Shown piece after piece: positions 35,201-43,259 of a DNA stretch of 64,000 nt. Each line of letters begins with the position of its first letter. The first letter of the stretch is position 1. The position numbers were made by a program, and so were the translations under genes. Source of the DNA: Wenyingzhuangia aestuarii (GTDB taxonomy: Bacteria > Bacteroidota > Bacteroidia > Flavobacteriales > Flavobacteriaceae); contig NZ_JAATJG010000015.1 in assembly GCF_011927765.1 (NCBI RefSeq), positions 1-64,000 on the forward strand, given 5' to 3'. Below the pieces are notes generated by a model. The model searched no databases and was not told the origin of the DNA. It saw nothing but the letters and a program-made list of their open reading frames with translations.

Positions 35201-35516
35201 CGTTATGAACATAGGATGCTCCTAAACCAATTGTAATGTTATTCGTTATGTTTTTTCCTAATCCAATATAAGATACTTCTACCGTGTAAGGTCCACCAAC
35301 ACGCATACCTGGTAAATTAAAACGTCCTTCGTCGTTTGTTATTCCTCCATAAATAGTACCAGAAGGTATGTGTGTTGCAATAACCGTAGCTCCCATTACA
35401 GTTTCTTGATTATTTGTAACTCTACCCTTGATACTAGAAGTTGTTACTTGAGCCGTTATTTCTGAAGTGAGTAAAAGCACTAAAGAAAGTAATAAAAATT
35501 GAAATGTTTTAGTCAT
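32238..35516 (-). CDS. Oar-like TonB-dependent receptor
   Basis: This 1092-residue outer membrane protein has a signal peptide (LLSLVLLLTSEITAQ), a carboxypeptidase-like regulatory domain (about residues 25-115, SIKGRVTNNQETVMGATVIA), a plug domain (about 120-240, MPTVNRSISDIARISPYANG and FVDGANFNNN-like segments) and a long beta-barrel ending GAKYSF. The arrangement matches Oar-type TonB receptors, which import or display large ligands; some affect adhesion in myxobacteria. The substrate is unknown and no SusD-type partner is adjacent. A (GATA)n repeat lies 83 bases upstream of the start, making length-dependent expression possible. Confidence 0.9.
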   Translation of the reverse strand: MTKTFQFLLLSLVLLLTSEITAQVTTSSIKGRVTNNQETVMGATVIATHIPSGTIYGGITNDEGRFNLPGMRVGGPYTVEVSYIGLGKNITNNITIGLGASYVHNVVLTEENVSLDEIVISARRSKFSADKTGATTNISNTQIASMPTVNRSISDIARISPYANGMSMAGGDGRSTNFTVDGANFNNNFGLSSSLPGGGNPISINAIEEIQVVVSPFDVRQTNFIGGGINAITKSGTNKFKGSVYGFYNNQEMRGNRINEMDLGERNEESTKTFGVTLGGPIIKNKLFFFVNAESVVEPGQVVNWRPSEDGVANLDQYLSRTSIADMERVKQHLIDNYNYNPGSYTDYPADETNKKLLARIDWNINDDHKLSFRYNYVKNQGWNATNGNSNNAGSRNRAMDRISANSMAFSNSTYSMDNIVSSFSLDLNSRISDKLSNQFLTTYSKIQDARGSNSSPFPFIDIMNGLDGSGNQIDEPYISAGYELFTWNNAVNNNTFTAINNLTYYLDNHTITAGVSFEYQLANNSYMRNGTGYYRYASVDDFLNQAAPRDFALTYGYDGEKNPNAEVNFTQLGVYLQDEWNINKNFKLSYGVRADYLKYKDDLIRNNAIYDLDYNGVNIDTGKWPDANVQISPRVGFSWDVKGDHSMKLRGGTGFFTGRLPLVFFTNMPTNSGMVQGSYQANTRYNADGSVSSVDPALAGLAGPMITDVDEMISRLNLPNTITPEDGVLPSAVNAVATDFKMPQVWKTSLAFDYQVPTSFPMQVTVEGIYTKTINGVMLKNYNLMQPDATWERFSGADNRYIYPADITYTSKDAYVLSNTNKGWGAIGNISVNAQPVKDLNLMAAYTYTESKEISGMPGSNAFSAYSGLDAVNGPHLPELQRSQYVVPNRVIGSVSYKIPWATNELKSATFFNLFYSGSSPEGYSFTYSNDMNGDGVSTDLIYIPKEKGDINFISAADEDAFFKFMEQDDYLKNHKGKYAEANAARSPWVHNFDLRLAREYYFNVGETKNTLQLTFDIINLGNMLNSKWGIEKTNRVSNNGQVLKYEGKDANNVPSYSFNKVNNEYPDSIYDYDSYYGNTWKLQVGAKYSF

Positions 35517-35598
35517 AATTATTAATTGAAATTGAATTGTAATTTTACATACTTATTCAAATGTTGATATCAATTAATTGTTAATAAAACCCTATTTT

Positions 35599-35667
<69 letters not shown>

Positions 35668-35735
35668 GGTTCTTAGACTGTGGTTCTTTTAAGTAAGAGA
35701 AAAGTAAAAAAGATAACAATGTTTAAGAGTCCTAT

Positions 35736-35771
35736 AAAAAAAAGGAGTGCAATACTGCACTCCTTTTTTTT
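35736..35771 (-). terminator. Terminator after the alpha/beta hydrolase gene
   Basis: A 16-bp perfect stem (AAAAAAAAGGAGTGCA with its complement) and a four-base loop end at the stop region of the hydrolase gene, with eight T residues on either strand. It separates the hydrolase transcript from the receptor gene and the microsatellite. Confidence 0.9.
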
Positions 35772-36414
35772 ATAATCTTTCTGTAATCCAATTTTTAAAA
35801 TCGTAAAAATTGGTAGGATGTACTCCGTGGCCTACAGGATATTCTTTATAGCTATTTTTAATTCCTAAAGAGTTTAGTAATTCAGGAGCTTTTCTTGCCC
35901 AGTCTGGAGGAATTACTTGGTCTACACTTCCGTGAGAAATAAAATAATCTACCTTGTTTGTAGTAGGTTCATTTATTAAAAAGTCGTGATTAAAGTATCC
36001 GCTTAATGCCACTACGTACGGAACTTTTTCTGGATAGGTAAAGGTGTATGCATAGCTTAAAATAGCTCCTTGACTAAAACCAGTCATAAAAATTTTAGAA
36101 GTATCTATTTTGTATTTGTTGATGATTTCATCAATAAATACATTTAGCTTTTGTACAGATTCTTTTCCTTCATCAGGATCTGAGAATTTATTTTCATCTG
36201 CATCAAAAGTAATGCTATACCAAGCATAACCACCAAAAGGTAAAGCGGTAGGAGCTTGCACACTTACAACGAATGCTTCTTTGGGTAGTTCGCTAGCAAA
36301 GGAAAACAAATCGTCCATATTGCTACCGTAGCCATGAATTAATAATATTAAAGGTGCTTTTTCTGTGGTAGTTAAAGGTTCTCTAACTATATATTCTAAA
36401 GATAAATCTGTCAT
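35770..36414 (-). CDS. Alpha/beta hydrolase, carboxylesterase/phospholipase type
   Basis: This 214-residue protein belongs to the cytoplasmic carboxylesterase/phospholipase group. The oxyanion region is LIHGYGSNMDDLF (residues about 25-37), the nucleophile Ser is in GFSQGA (about residue 117), and the Asp and His lie in SHGSVDQVIPPDW and VGHGVHP. No signal peptide is present. Its ATG overlaps the TAA of the upstream dihydroorotase-like gene (TAATG), suggesting coupled translation. Confidence 0.87.
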   Translation of the reverse strand: MTDLSLEYIVREPLTTTEKAPLILLIHGYGSNMDDLFSFASELPKEAFVVSVQAPTALPFGGYAWYSITFDADENKFSDPDEGKESVQKLNVFIDEIINKYKIDTSKIFMTGFSQGAILSYAYTFTYPEKVPYVVALSGYFNHDFLINEPTTNKVDYFISHGSVDQVIPPDWARKAPELLNSLGIKNSYKEYPVGHGVHPTNFYDFKNWITERL

Positions 36415-37670
36415 TAAGCTAAGGTTAAAATGCTGTTATTGTAAGAACCATATACTTTTCCAGAAGTTTCTTTTCCAATATAGGCACTGTTTGTAGAGGT
36501 TGATAAAATAGCCTCTTTAGTAAAAGTATTAGTTCCTTTTGTACTAAATAAACTCAAATTGGCTTTTTGTCCTATGTTGATAGAAGTACTTTCCAATCCA
36601 AAAATAGCTAGAGGAGCTGTTGTTATTTTTTCAATTAAAACATCAAGACCTAAAACAGTTTGTAAGCTTACAAATAAACTTTCCAAACCAATAGTTCCAT
36701 CAATTGCATTGCTAAATTCTAATTTTTTATTTTCAATATCAATAGGATCGTGATCTGATGTGATAAAGTCTATTGTTCCATTTTTAACACCTTCTATTAA
36801 GGCATCAATGTCTTTTTGAGTTCTAAGGGGTGGAGCAATCTTATAGTTGGCATCAAAAGCGTGTAACTCATCATCTGTAATTGTTAAATGATCTGCACTT
36901 ACACTACAAGTAACATGAAGTCCTTTGCTTTTAGCTTCTTTAATTAAGGCTACTGATTTTTGGGTACTAATGGTAGGAATGTGTAATCTACCTCCCGTGT
37001 ATTCTAGTAAAAATAAATCTCTACTTACTTGTAATTCTTCTGCCAAAGCAGGAGTTCCTTTTAAACCTAAGTGCGTACTGTTAATTCCTTCGTTTACCAC
37101 ACCTTCACCTGCAATGTTACAGTTGTTAGGGTAGCTCATTACCAAACCATTAAAACTTTGAGTGTATTGCAAAGCTATTTTAATAAGATTGGCATTTTTG
37201 GTTCCTTTTTTATAATCGTTAAAAGCAATGGCACCTGCTTGTTGCATGTCGTACAGTTCTGCAATGTCTTGTCCTTTGCTTTCTTTGGTTAAACTTCCTA
37301 TTGGATGAATGTTAACTCCTGTTCCAAAAGATTTTGTTTTTAGATAGTTTACAATGGATTTAGAATCTGTAAAAGGATAACAGTTAGAATTTAATCCTAC
37401 CTGAGTAAAACCGCTTTTGGCAGCTACTTCTATTCCGTTGGCTATGGTTTCTCTGTCTTCGTAACCAGGTTCTCCAAAACTTACACTAGCATCAAACCAA
37501 CCGTTAGATATGGTTAAATTGTCAAGTTTAACTTCTTGGCAATTATTAGGACAAGTAAGTTCTTTTTCTATTTTAGAAATATGACCGTTTTCAATTAAAA
37601 CATCAGTTGTTTGATTGTGATGTTCGCTTTTAGGGTCAAAAATAGTAGCCGATTTTAGTAAAATATTCAT
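36414..37670 (-). CDS. Degenerate dihydroorotase-like amidohydrolase
   Basis: This 418-residue protein has the overall dihydroorotase fold and many conserved blocks (GFTQVGLNSN, ITSDHDP, GTIGLES). The usual metal-binding D-x-H-x-H-x-R-x-P becomes DASVSFGEP, with Ser62 and Ser64 in place of the two His and Gly66 in place of Arg. The later conserved His in the HVST-type block is Thr233 (RLHIPTIST). It should not be an active dihydroorotase. Inactive homologues in other bacteria bind and stabilise aspartate transcarbamoylase, so that is one candidate role. No pyrB is nearby. Confidence 0.85.
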   Translation of the reverse strand: MNILLKSATIFDPKSEHHNQTTDVLIENGHISKIEKELTCPNNCQEVKLDNLTISNGWFDASVSFGEPGYEDRETIANGIEVAAKSGFTQVGLNSNCYPFTDSKSIVNYLKTKSFGTGVNIHPIGSLTKESKGQDIAELYDMQQAGAIAFNDYKKGTKNANLIKIALQYTQSFNGLVMSYPNNCNIAGEGVVNEGINSTHLGLKGTPALAEELQVSRDLFLLEYTGGRLHIPTISTQKSVALIKEAKSKGLHVTCSVSADHLTITDDELHAFDANYKIAPPLRTQKDIDALIEGVKNGTIDFITSDHDPIDIENKKLEFSNAIDGTIGLESLFVSLQTVLGLDVLIEKITTAPLAIFGLESTSINIGQKANLSLFSTKGTNTFTKEAILSTSTNSAYIGKETSGKVYGSYNNSILTLA

Positions 37671-37829
37671 GCTATAAAATGATTCAAGGTAGTTGAAAAA
37701 AGGTGTGTTGTGTTCCTAGAACTAGGAAAATAAACAATTGTACTCGGATGAGTTGAGCAGTAATTCGCAAAAAGATAGTTAGCGTTTCTTGTCATTGTTT
37801 AAAGATTAATCAAAGATACGCAAAGAAAA

Positions 37830-38564
37830 TTAACTGCAATAATTTTCTAGAATGCCTTTTGCATATTTACTAGCAACTTTTTTGGTGAAAATAGGAAAAT
37901 CAACAGGAGCACTATGGTCTGCTTTGTCTGATATGATTCTAATAATAGAAAAAGGAATTTTGTATTCGTAACAAACTTGAGCTACTGCAGCTCCTTCCAT
38001 TTCTACACATTGTAAATTTGGAATGCTATTTTTAATGTTATTAAAACTGTTAGCATCACTAACAAACTCATCACCACTAGCAATAATTCCAGAGACTATT
38101 TTAGGACTCTGAATTCCAAATTCATTGGCTTCATTTATATTAATATGTTTCAAATAATTTTGCTGAAAGAGCGTAACAGACTCAAAAAGAGATTTGTTAG
38201 AGTTTGTATTTATATAAGTTATGCCTAGTAAAGGAATTTCTAATTTGGGAAATAGGGGAGAGGCATCCATGTCGTGTTGTACCAAAGAGGTTCCATATAC
38301 AAGGTCTCCAATATTTAATTGTGAATCCATAGCTCCTGCAACCCCTGTAAAAATAATTTCGGAAGGAGAAAAACGGCTAATTAATTGTGTTGTAGTAATG
38401 GCAGCAGCTACTTTTCCCCATTTAGAAAAAACAAGAACTACTTTTTTAGTTTGTAAGGTTCCTGTGTAGTATTCACGATTTCCAAGAACCACAGTTTCTT
38501 TGTTTTTTAAAACGCATAAAAGTTCAGCCAATTCATCGTGCATGGCACTGATAATTCCTATCAT
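37830..38564 (-). CDS. mtnN: 5'-methylthioadenosine/S-adenosylhomocysteine nucleosidase
   Basis: This 244-residue enzyme cleaves adenine from methylthioadenosine and S-adenosylhomocysteine. The expected residues are present: Glu11 in the N-terminal [10 protein letters not shown], the purine-binding [12 protein letters not shown] with the catalytic Glu, and IRIISDKAD with the catalytic Asp. The start overlaps the LolD-like gene stop by four bases (ATGA), so the two are translationally coupled. Confidence 0.93.
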   Translation of the reverse strand: MIGIISAMHDELAELLCVLKNKETVVLGNREYYTGTLQTKKVVLVFSKWGKVAAAITTTQLISRFSPSEIIFTGVAGAMDSQLNIGDLVYGTSLVQHDMDASPLFPKLEIPLLGITYINTNSNKSLFESVTLFQQNYLKHININEANEFGIQSPKIVSGIIASGDEFVSDANSFNNIKNSIPNLQCVEMEGAAVAQVCYEYKIPFSIIRIISDKADHSAPVDFPIFTKKVASKYAKGILENYCS

Positions 38565-39232
38565 ATTTCTGAAGTTTCAATTTTACCATCTCTCATGGTT
38601 AATTTTCTATCGGCCATGTCTGCCAACTTTTCGTTGTGGGTAACAATCACAAAAGTTTGATCAAATTTATCTCTTAATTCAAAAAACAAATCGTGTAAAT
38701 TGTTGGCACTTTCTGTATCTAAATTCCCACTAGGTTCATCTGCAAAAACAATAGCAGGCTGGTTTATTAAAGCTCTAGCTACCGCTACACGTTGTTGCTC
38801 TCCACCCGAAAGTTGATTTGGCTTACTTTCTGCCTTGTCTTTAATACCTAAAAAGTCTAATAATTCCAAAGCTCTTTTTTGGGTAGCATTGTCTTTTTTG
38901 TTTCCTATATATGCAGGAATACAAATATTTTCTAGCGCTGTAAATTCTGGCAATAATTGATGAAATTGAAAAACAAAACCAATGTGTTGATTTCTAAATT
39001 CAGATAGTTTTTTATCCTTTAAACCAACAGGATTCGTGTTGTTAATAATTAACTCACTATTAGGAATGTCATCAGGTTTGTCTAAGGTACTTACTATTTG
39101 TAAAAGCGTTGTTTTACCAGCACCAGAAGGTCCAACAATAGCAACTACTTCTCCTTTTTTAATATGGATATCAATCCCCTTTAAAACTTGGGTATTGTTA
39201 AATGTTTTCTGAATGTTTTTGGCTATTATCAT
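38561..39232 (-). CDS. LolD-type ABC transporter ATPase
   Basis: This 223-residue ATP-binding subunit has Walker [10 protein letters not shown] (about residues 34-42), the Q-loop QFHQLLPEF, the signature [10 protein letters not shown] and Walker [13 protein letters not shown]. The closest match is the MacB/LolD group, which releases lipoproteins or extrudes substrates with FtsX-like permeases. The partner permease is not in the window. It starts the minus-strand LolD-mtnN unit divergent from sucC. Confidence 0.85.
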   Translation of the reverse strand: MIIAKNIQKTFNNTQVLKGIDIHIKKGEVVAIVGPSGAGKTTLLQIVSTLDKPDDIPNSELIINNTNPVGLKDKKLSEFRNQHIGFVFQFHQLLPEFTALENICIPAYIGNKKDNATQKRALELLDFLGIKDKAESKPNQLSGGEQQRVAVARALINQPAIVFADEPSGNLDTESANNLHDLFFELRDKFDQTFVIVTHNEKLADMADRKLTMRDGKIETSEI

Positions 39233-39351
39233 AGGTAAGAAAGTATCAAAACGAAAGTACTAAAAAAGATACGATTCTGGCTTTTTTGTTAAATACTTAT
39301 TTTTTAGCCAAAAATCTTTTAAGAATGAGGGAGTTAGTGAAACGATATTTA

Positions 39352-39359
39352 TAAATTTG
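39352..39359 (+). promoter_or_regulatory. -7 box of the first sucC
   Basis: TAAATTTG matches TAnnTTTG and lies 32 bases upstream of the sucC start. The -33 region has no obvious TTG. Confidence 0.5.
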
Positions 39360-39391
39360 GAAATATTACACACAATTTTAAGAGAAGTTTT

Positions 39392-40591
39392 ATGAATTTA
39401 CACGAATTTCAAGGAAAAGAAATTTTAAAGAGTTTTGGAGTAAAAGTGCCTATGGAGCTTGTTGCATCAACACCTGAAGAAGCATTAGAAGCTGCAAATA
39501 AGATTCATGCAGAAAAAGGATGTACCGTTTTTGCAGTAAAAGCACAAATACATGCAGGTGGACGTGGTAAAGGTGGTGGTGTAAAAATCGCTAAATCTAT
39601 CGAAGAAGTTAAAATGTATGCTGAGCAAATTTTAGGAATGATGTTGGTAACTCCTCAAACTTCGGCAGAAGGAAAAGAAGTACACCAAGTATTAATTGCT
39701 GAGAATGTTTATTACGATGGACCTTCTAAACCAGAGGAATACTACATGTCTGTTTTATTAAACAGAGCTACAGGTAGAAATATGATTATGTATTCTCCAG
39801 AAGGAGGTATGGATATTGAAGCCGTTGCAGAAGCAACACCTGAATTAATTTTTACAGAAGAAATAGATCCTGCTACAGGAATGTTACCATTTCAAGCTCG
39901 TAAAATAGCATTTAACTTAGGTTTGTCTGGTGCTGCTTTTAAAGACATGACAAAATTCGCTATGGCTTTGTATAAAGCTTACGAAGGGTCTGATTCTTCT
40001 TTATTTGAAATTAATCCAGTATTTAAAACTGCAGACGATCAAATTTTAGCTGTAGATGCAAAAGTTTCTTTAGATGAAAACGCATTGTACCGTCATAAAG
40101 ATTATATAGAGTATAGAGATATTAAAGAAGAACACCCTACAGAAGTTGAGGCTAAAGCAGCAGGATTAAACTATGTAGCTTTAGATGGAAACGTAGGATG
40201 TATGGTAAACGGAGCTGGATTGGCAATGGGAACTATGGATTTAATAAAGCAAGCAGGAGGAGAGCCAGCTAACTTTTTAGATGTAGGAGGTACTGCAGAT
40301 GCAGAAAGAGTAGAGACTGCTTTTGGAATTATCTTAAAAGATCCAAAAGTAAAAGCAATATTGGTAAATATTTTTGGAGGTATTGTACGTTGTGACCGTG
40401 TGGCACAAGGAGTTGTAGATGCTTACAAAAACATGGGAGACAGTATAAATGTACCTATTATTGTACGTTTACAAGGAACCAATGCTGTAGAAGCAAAAGC
40501 ATTAATAGATGCAGAAGAAGGTTTAAATGTAATATCTGCTACAGAATTTCAAGAAGCTGCAGAAAAAGTACAAGAAGTATTGGTGGGATAA
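39392..40591 (+). CDS. sucC: Succinate-CoA ligase beta subunit, copy 1
   Basis: This 399-residue subunit has the ATP-grasp N-terminal region (MNLHEFQGKEILKSFGV, HAGGRGKGGGVK) and the C-terminal CoA-ligase region (GGEPANFLDVGG, VNIFGGIVRCD). It converts succinyl-CoA to succinate with nucleotide phosphorylation in the TCA cycle. No sucD lies next to it. A second copy follows 196 bases on. Residues 246-399 are identical in the two, while residues 1-245 differ at 59 sites by my count. Confidence 0.96.
   Translation: MNLHEFQGKEILKSFGVKVPMELVASTPEEALEAANKIHAEKGCTVFAVKAQIHAGGRGKGGGVKIAKSIEEVKMYAEQILGMMLVTPQTSAEGKEVHQVLIAENVYYDGPSKPEEYYMSVLLNRATGRNMIMYSPEGGMDIEAVAEATPELIFTEEIDPATGMLPFQARKIAFNLGLSGAAFKDMTKFAMALYKAYEGSDSSLFEINPVFKTADDQILAVDAKVSLDENALYRHKDYIEYRDIKEEHPTEVEAKAAGLNYVALDGNVGCMVNGAGLAMGTMDLIKQAGGEPANFLDVGGTADAERVETAFGIILKDPKVKAILVNIFGGIVRCDRVAQGVVDAYKNMGDSINVPIIVRLQGTNAVEAKALIDAEEGLNVISATEFQEAAEKVQEVLVG
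40181..40591 (+). repeat. 411-base segment shared with the second sucC
   Basis: The final 411 bases of this gene match 41577-41987 at all but three positions, and all three changes are synonymous. The identity stops at the stop codon. Upstream coding sequence is clearly more divergent. Confidence 0.95.
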
Positions 40592-40614
40592 TTCTCCAGT
40601 ATTTTTTAAAATAG

Positions 40615-40650
40615 AAACTCCGTTTTCATTTGTTTGAAAACGGAGTTTTT
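40615..40650 (+). terminator. Terminator between the sucC copies
   Basis: A 12-bp stem (AAACTCCGTTTT with its complement), a 10-base loop and a run of T follow the first sucC by 24 bases. The second copy therefore needs its own promoter; 40651-40787 is A/T-rich, and only a weak -7-like box (TACTTTTA near 40746-40753) is seen. Confidence 0.85.
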
Positions 40651-40787
40651 GCGTTCTAAATAGTCTGTTTTTAGGGAGAGAAAACGTTCTAGAAGTTTTT
40701 AGAAAAAAATATAAGTTTTTCTAAAAAAATAGATTTCAATATCATTACTTTTATGCCGACTAAAAAAATAACTTATTTATATAAAAA

Positions 40788-41987
40788 ATGAATTTACACG
40801 AATATCAAGGAAAAGAGATTCTAAGTAGTTTTGGAGTAAGAATACAAAGAGGAATTGTAGCTCAAACCCCAGATGAGGCTGTAGCTGCTGCAAAAGAATT
40901 AACAGAACAAACTGGAACAAGTTGGTACGTTGTTAAAGCTCAAGTTCATGCAGGTGGACGTGGTAAAGGTGGTGGAGTTAAATTAGCTAAATCTATTGAT
41001 GAGGTAAAATCTATTTCTGATGATATTATTGGAATGATGTTAATTACCCCTCAAACTTCTGCCGAAGGTAAGTTGGTAAATCAAGTTTTAATTGCAGAGG
41101 ATGTTTATTATCCTGGAGAAAGTGAAACTGAAGAGTTTTATGTTTCTGTTTTATTAAACAGAGCTACAGGTAGAAATATGGTTATGTATTCTCCAGAAGG
41201 AGGTATGGATATTGAAGAAGTTGCTGAAAAAACACCTGAATTAATTTTTACAGAAGAAATAGATCCTGCTACAGGAATTTTACCATTTCAGGCTCGTAAA
41301 ATTGCTTTTAACTTAGGATTGTCAGGAAACGCTTTTAAAGAAATGACAAAATTCATTATGTCTTTATATAAAGCATATGAAAACTCTGATTCAGCCATGT
41401 TTGAAATTAACCCTGTGTTAAAAACTTCTGATGATAAAATTTTAGCCGTAGATGCAAAAGTTTCTTTAGATGAAAACGCATTGTACCGTCACAAAGATTA
41501 TTTAGAGTATAGAGATATTCGCGAAGAGCATCCAACAGAAGTTGAGGCTAAAGCAGCAGGATTGAACTATGTTGCCTTAGATGGAAACGTAGGATGTATG
41601 GTAAACGGAGCTGGATTGGCAATGGGAACTATGGATTTAATAAAGCAAGCAGGAGGAGAGCCAGCTAACTTTTTAGATGTAGGAGGTACTGCAGATGCAG
41701 AAAGAGTAGAGACTGCTTTTGGAATTATCTTAAAAGACCCAAAAGTAAAGGCAATATTGGTGAATATTTTTGGAGGTATTGTACGTTGTGACCGTGTGGC
41801 ACAAGGAGTTGTAGATGCTTACAAAAACATGGGAGACAGTATAAATGTACCTATTATTGTACGTTTACAAGGAACCAATGCTGTAGAAGCAAAAGCATTA
41901 ATAGATGCAGAAGAAGGTTTAAATGTAATATCTGCTACAGAATTTCAAGAAGCTGCAGAAAAAGTACAAGAAGTATTGGTGGGATAA
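40788..41987 (+). CDS. sucC: Succinate-CoA ligase beta subunit, copy 2
   Basis: This second 399-residue copy has the same family motifs as copy 1 (MNLHEYQGKEILSSFGV, HAGGRGKGGGVK, VNIFGGIVRCD). The ATP-grasp half has diverged (about 76% identity over residues 1-245 by hand count), while the CoA-ligase half, residues 246-399, is identical. Both copies look intact, so both may be active. They could pair with the same SucD but differ in nucleotide or acyl preference; that is inference. A terminator follows. Confidence 0.95.
   Translation: MNLHEYQGKEILSSFGVRIQRGIVAQTPDEAVAAAKELTEQTGTSWYVVKAQVHAGGRGKGGGVKLAKSIDEVKSISDDIIGMMLITPQTSAEGKLVNQVLIAEDVYYPGESETEEFYVSVLLNRATGRNMVMYSPEGGMDIEEVAEKTPELIFTEEIDPATGILPFQARKIAFNLGLSGNAFKEMTKFIMSLYKAYENSDSAMFEINPVLKTSDDKILAVDAKVSLDENALYRHKDYLEYRDIREEHPTEVEAKAAGLNYVALDGNVGCMVNGAGLAMGTMDLIKQAGGEPANFLDVGGTADAERVETAFGIILKDPKVKAILVNIFGGIVRCDRVAQGVVDAYKNMGDSINVPIIVRLQGTNAVEAKALIDAEEGLNVISATEFQEAAEKVQEVLVG
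41577..41987 (+). repeat. 411-base segment shared with the first sucC
   Basis: This is the partner of 40181-40591, with a fixed offset of 1396 bases and no gaps. The pair gives 822 bases of recombination target in direct orientation, which could allow deletion or gene conversion between the copies. Confidence 0.95.
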
Positions 41988-42010
41988 TTTAGATCACTAT
42001 AATTATATAA

Positions 42011-42040
42011 AAAAAGGCTCTGTTTTTACAGAGCCTTTTT
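42011..42040. terminator. Bidirectional terminator, sucC copy 2 / peroxiredoxin-like gene
   Basis: A 13-bp perfect stem (AAAAAGGCTCTGT) with a TTTT loop has T-runs on both strands. It lies 23 bases after the second sucC stop and 5 bases from the convergent gene stop at 42046. Confidence 0.9.
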
Positions 42041-42045
42041 GTTGG

Positions 42046-42687
42046 TTATTTTTTTAATACTTCTAATATAGTTTCAGGATCTAATCTTGTTGTGTAGTCT
42101 TCGGGAGTAAATGCATATAAAATAACACCCTTACTATCTACCACAAAGGTTGCAGGCATAGGTAATTCAAAATTAGTATTCCCATTGTGTTTTTCTATGT
42201 CAAGATTAAAAGCTTTATAAATGGTTTTAATTTCATCAGAAAGTTCAAAAGCTAAATTTAATTCTTTTGCATAGCTATTGTTGTCATCTGTTAGAATATC
42301 AAACTCTAAATTGTTTTTTTCTGAAGTACTTAAAGAATTGTCTGGAGTTTCGGGTGTAATAGCCACCAAATTAGTTCCTAATTCTTTTAGCTGAGGTAAC
42401 AGATTATTTAAGGCTTTTAGTTCTAAGTTACAATAAGGACACCATCCACCTCTGTAAAAAGAAATTACCACTTTTCCTTTTGCCAAAATATCAGCTAAAC
42501 TAATTGTAGTTCCTTTACTATTAGGTAAGTTAAAGTTGGGGATTACTTCTCCTTTTTTGGGAGCTTTTTCGGATAAGTGTTTGTCAACCAAATCTTGCGT
42601 AGCTTTGGTCATTTGGGCGTAAATTTCTTTAGGAATTTTAGCAACTCCTTCTTGTTTCTTTTGTAATAATTGTTCTGTTAAATTCAT
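42046..42687 (-). CDS. Peroxiredoxin-like (AhpC/TSA) protein
   Basis: This 213-residue thioredoxin-fold protein has the block FYRGGWCPYCNLELKAL (about residues 77-93), with two cysteines spaced CPYC. A cis-Pro region (PMPATFVVDSKGVI) follows. The AhpC/TSA family reduces peroxides with thiols; this subgroup has a C-x-x-C motif rather than the classical single peroxidatic Cys in PxxxTxxC. A long basic-polar N-terminus (about 50 residues) precedes the domain. It has no signal peptide. Confidence 0.83.
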   Translation of the reverse strand: MNLTEQLLQKKQEGVAKIPKEIYAQMTKATQDLVDKHLSEKAPKKGEVIPNFNLPNSKGTTISLADILAKGKVVISFYRGGWCPYCNLELKALNNLLPQLKELGTNLVAITPETPDNSLSTSEKNNLEFDILTDDNNSYAKELNLAFELSDEIKTIYKAFNLDIEKHNGNTNFELPMPATFVVDSKGVILYAFTPEDYTTRLDPETILEVLKK

Positions 42688-42737
42688 GTGTGTCTTTTTG
42701 TAGAATTTGTGTTACTTAATCAGTCGATATAAAACAA

Positions 42738-42771
42738 AAACCTATCTAAACACTTGTTTATAGATAGGTTT
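42738..42771 (-). terminator. Second hairpin upstream of the peroxiredoxin-like gene
   Basis: An 11-bp stem (AAACCTATCTA with its complement) around a 12-base loop. It lies between the PUR gene and the peroxiredoxin-like gene on the same strand, beyond the stronger hairpin at 42801-42831, so it may be a backup terminator or a leader structure. Confidence 0.5.
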
Positions 42772-42800
42772 GTTTTTTAAGAAGAAATTGTTCTAGAAAT

Positions 42801-42831
42801 AAAAAACTCAGCTAGAATAGCTGAGTTTTTT
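42801..42831 (-). terminator. Terminator after the PUR-domain gene
   Basis: A 13-bp stem (AAAAAACTCAGCT with its complement), loop AGAAT and a T-run begins within 3 bases of the stop at 42834. Confidence 0.85.
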
Positions 42832-42833
42832 AT

Positions 42834-43202
42834 TTAAATATCGTCAAAATTTACTTCGGTAAAATCGGCTGTGGCCAAGTTGTTTTCGTTGTAGTCGGCT
42901 TCGTCTTCTTTTTTAAAGTCTTTTTGGTGTCTTTCACTAATCACCTCTAAGCCTTTTTCGTTGATAATAAAATCCGTAGCTTCTTTTAATTGCTCATGGA
43001 ACTCTACAAAATCTTCTTTGTATAAATAGATTTTGTGTTTCTGATAATGAAAACTCCCATCATCGTGCGTAAATTTTTTACTTTCTGTAATAGTTAAGTA
43101 ATAATCTCCTGCTTTAGTAGATCTAACGTCAAAAAAATAGGTTCTTCTTCCTGCTCTTAGGATTTGAGAAAAAATTTCTTCTTGCCCTTCTCTTTCTTTC
43201 AT
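42834..43202 (-). CDS. PUR-alpha-like nucleic-acid-binding protein (DUF3276)
   Basis: This 122-residue protein has the DUF3276/PUR fold seen in Bacteroidota and spirochaetes. Characteristic blocks are IFSQILRAGRRTYFFDVR, DYYLTITESKK and KIYLYKEDFVEF. The C-terminal 30 residues are acidic. PUR-alpha proteins bind single-stranded DNA or RNA, so this is likely a nucleic-acid-binding regulator. It lies 57 bases downstream of the ABC exporter gene and may be on the same transcript. Confidence 0.9.
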   Translation of the reverse strand: MKEREGQEEIFSQILRAGRRTYFFDVRSTKAGDYYLTITESKKFTHDDGSFHYQKHKIYLYKEDFVEFHEQLKEATDFIINEKGLEVISERHQKDFKKEDEADYNENNLATADFTEVNFDDI

Positions 43203-43259
43203 TTTTTGCTGATTATTGTTATCTACTCAAATATATAAAAATAATTATTTTGAAGTAAA

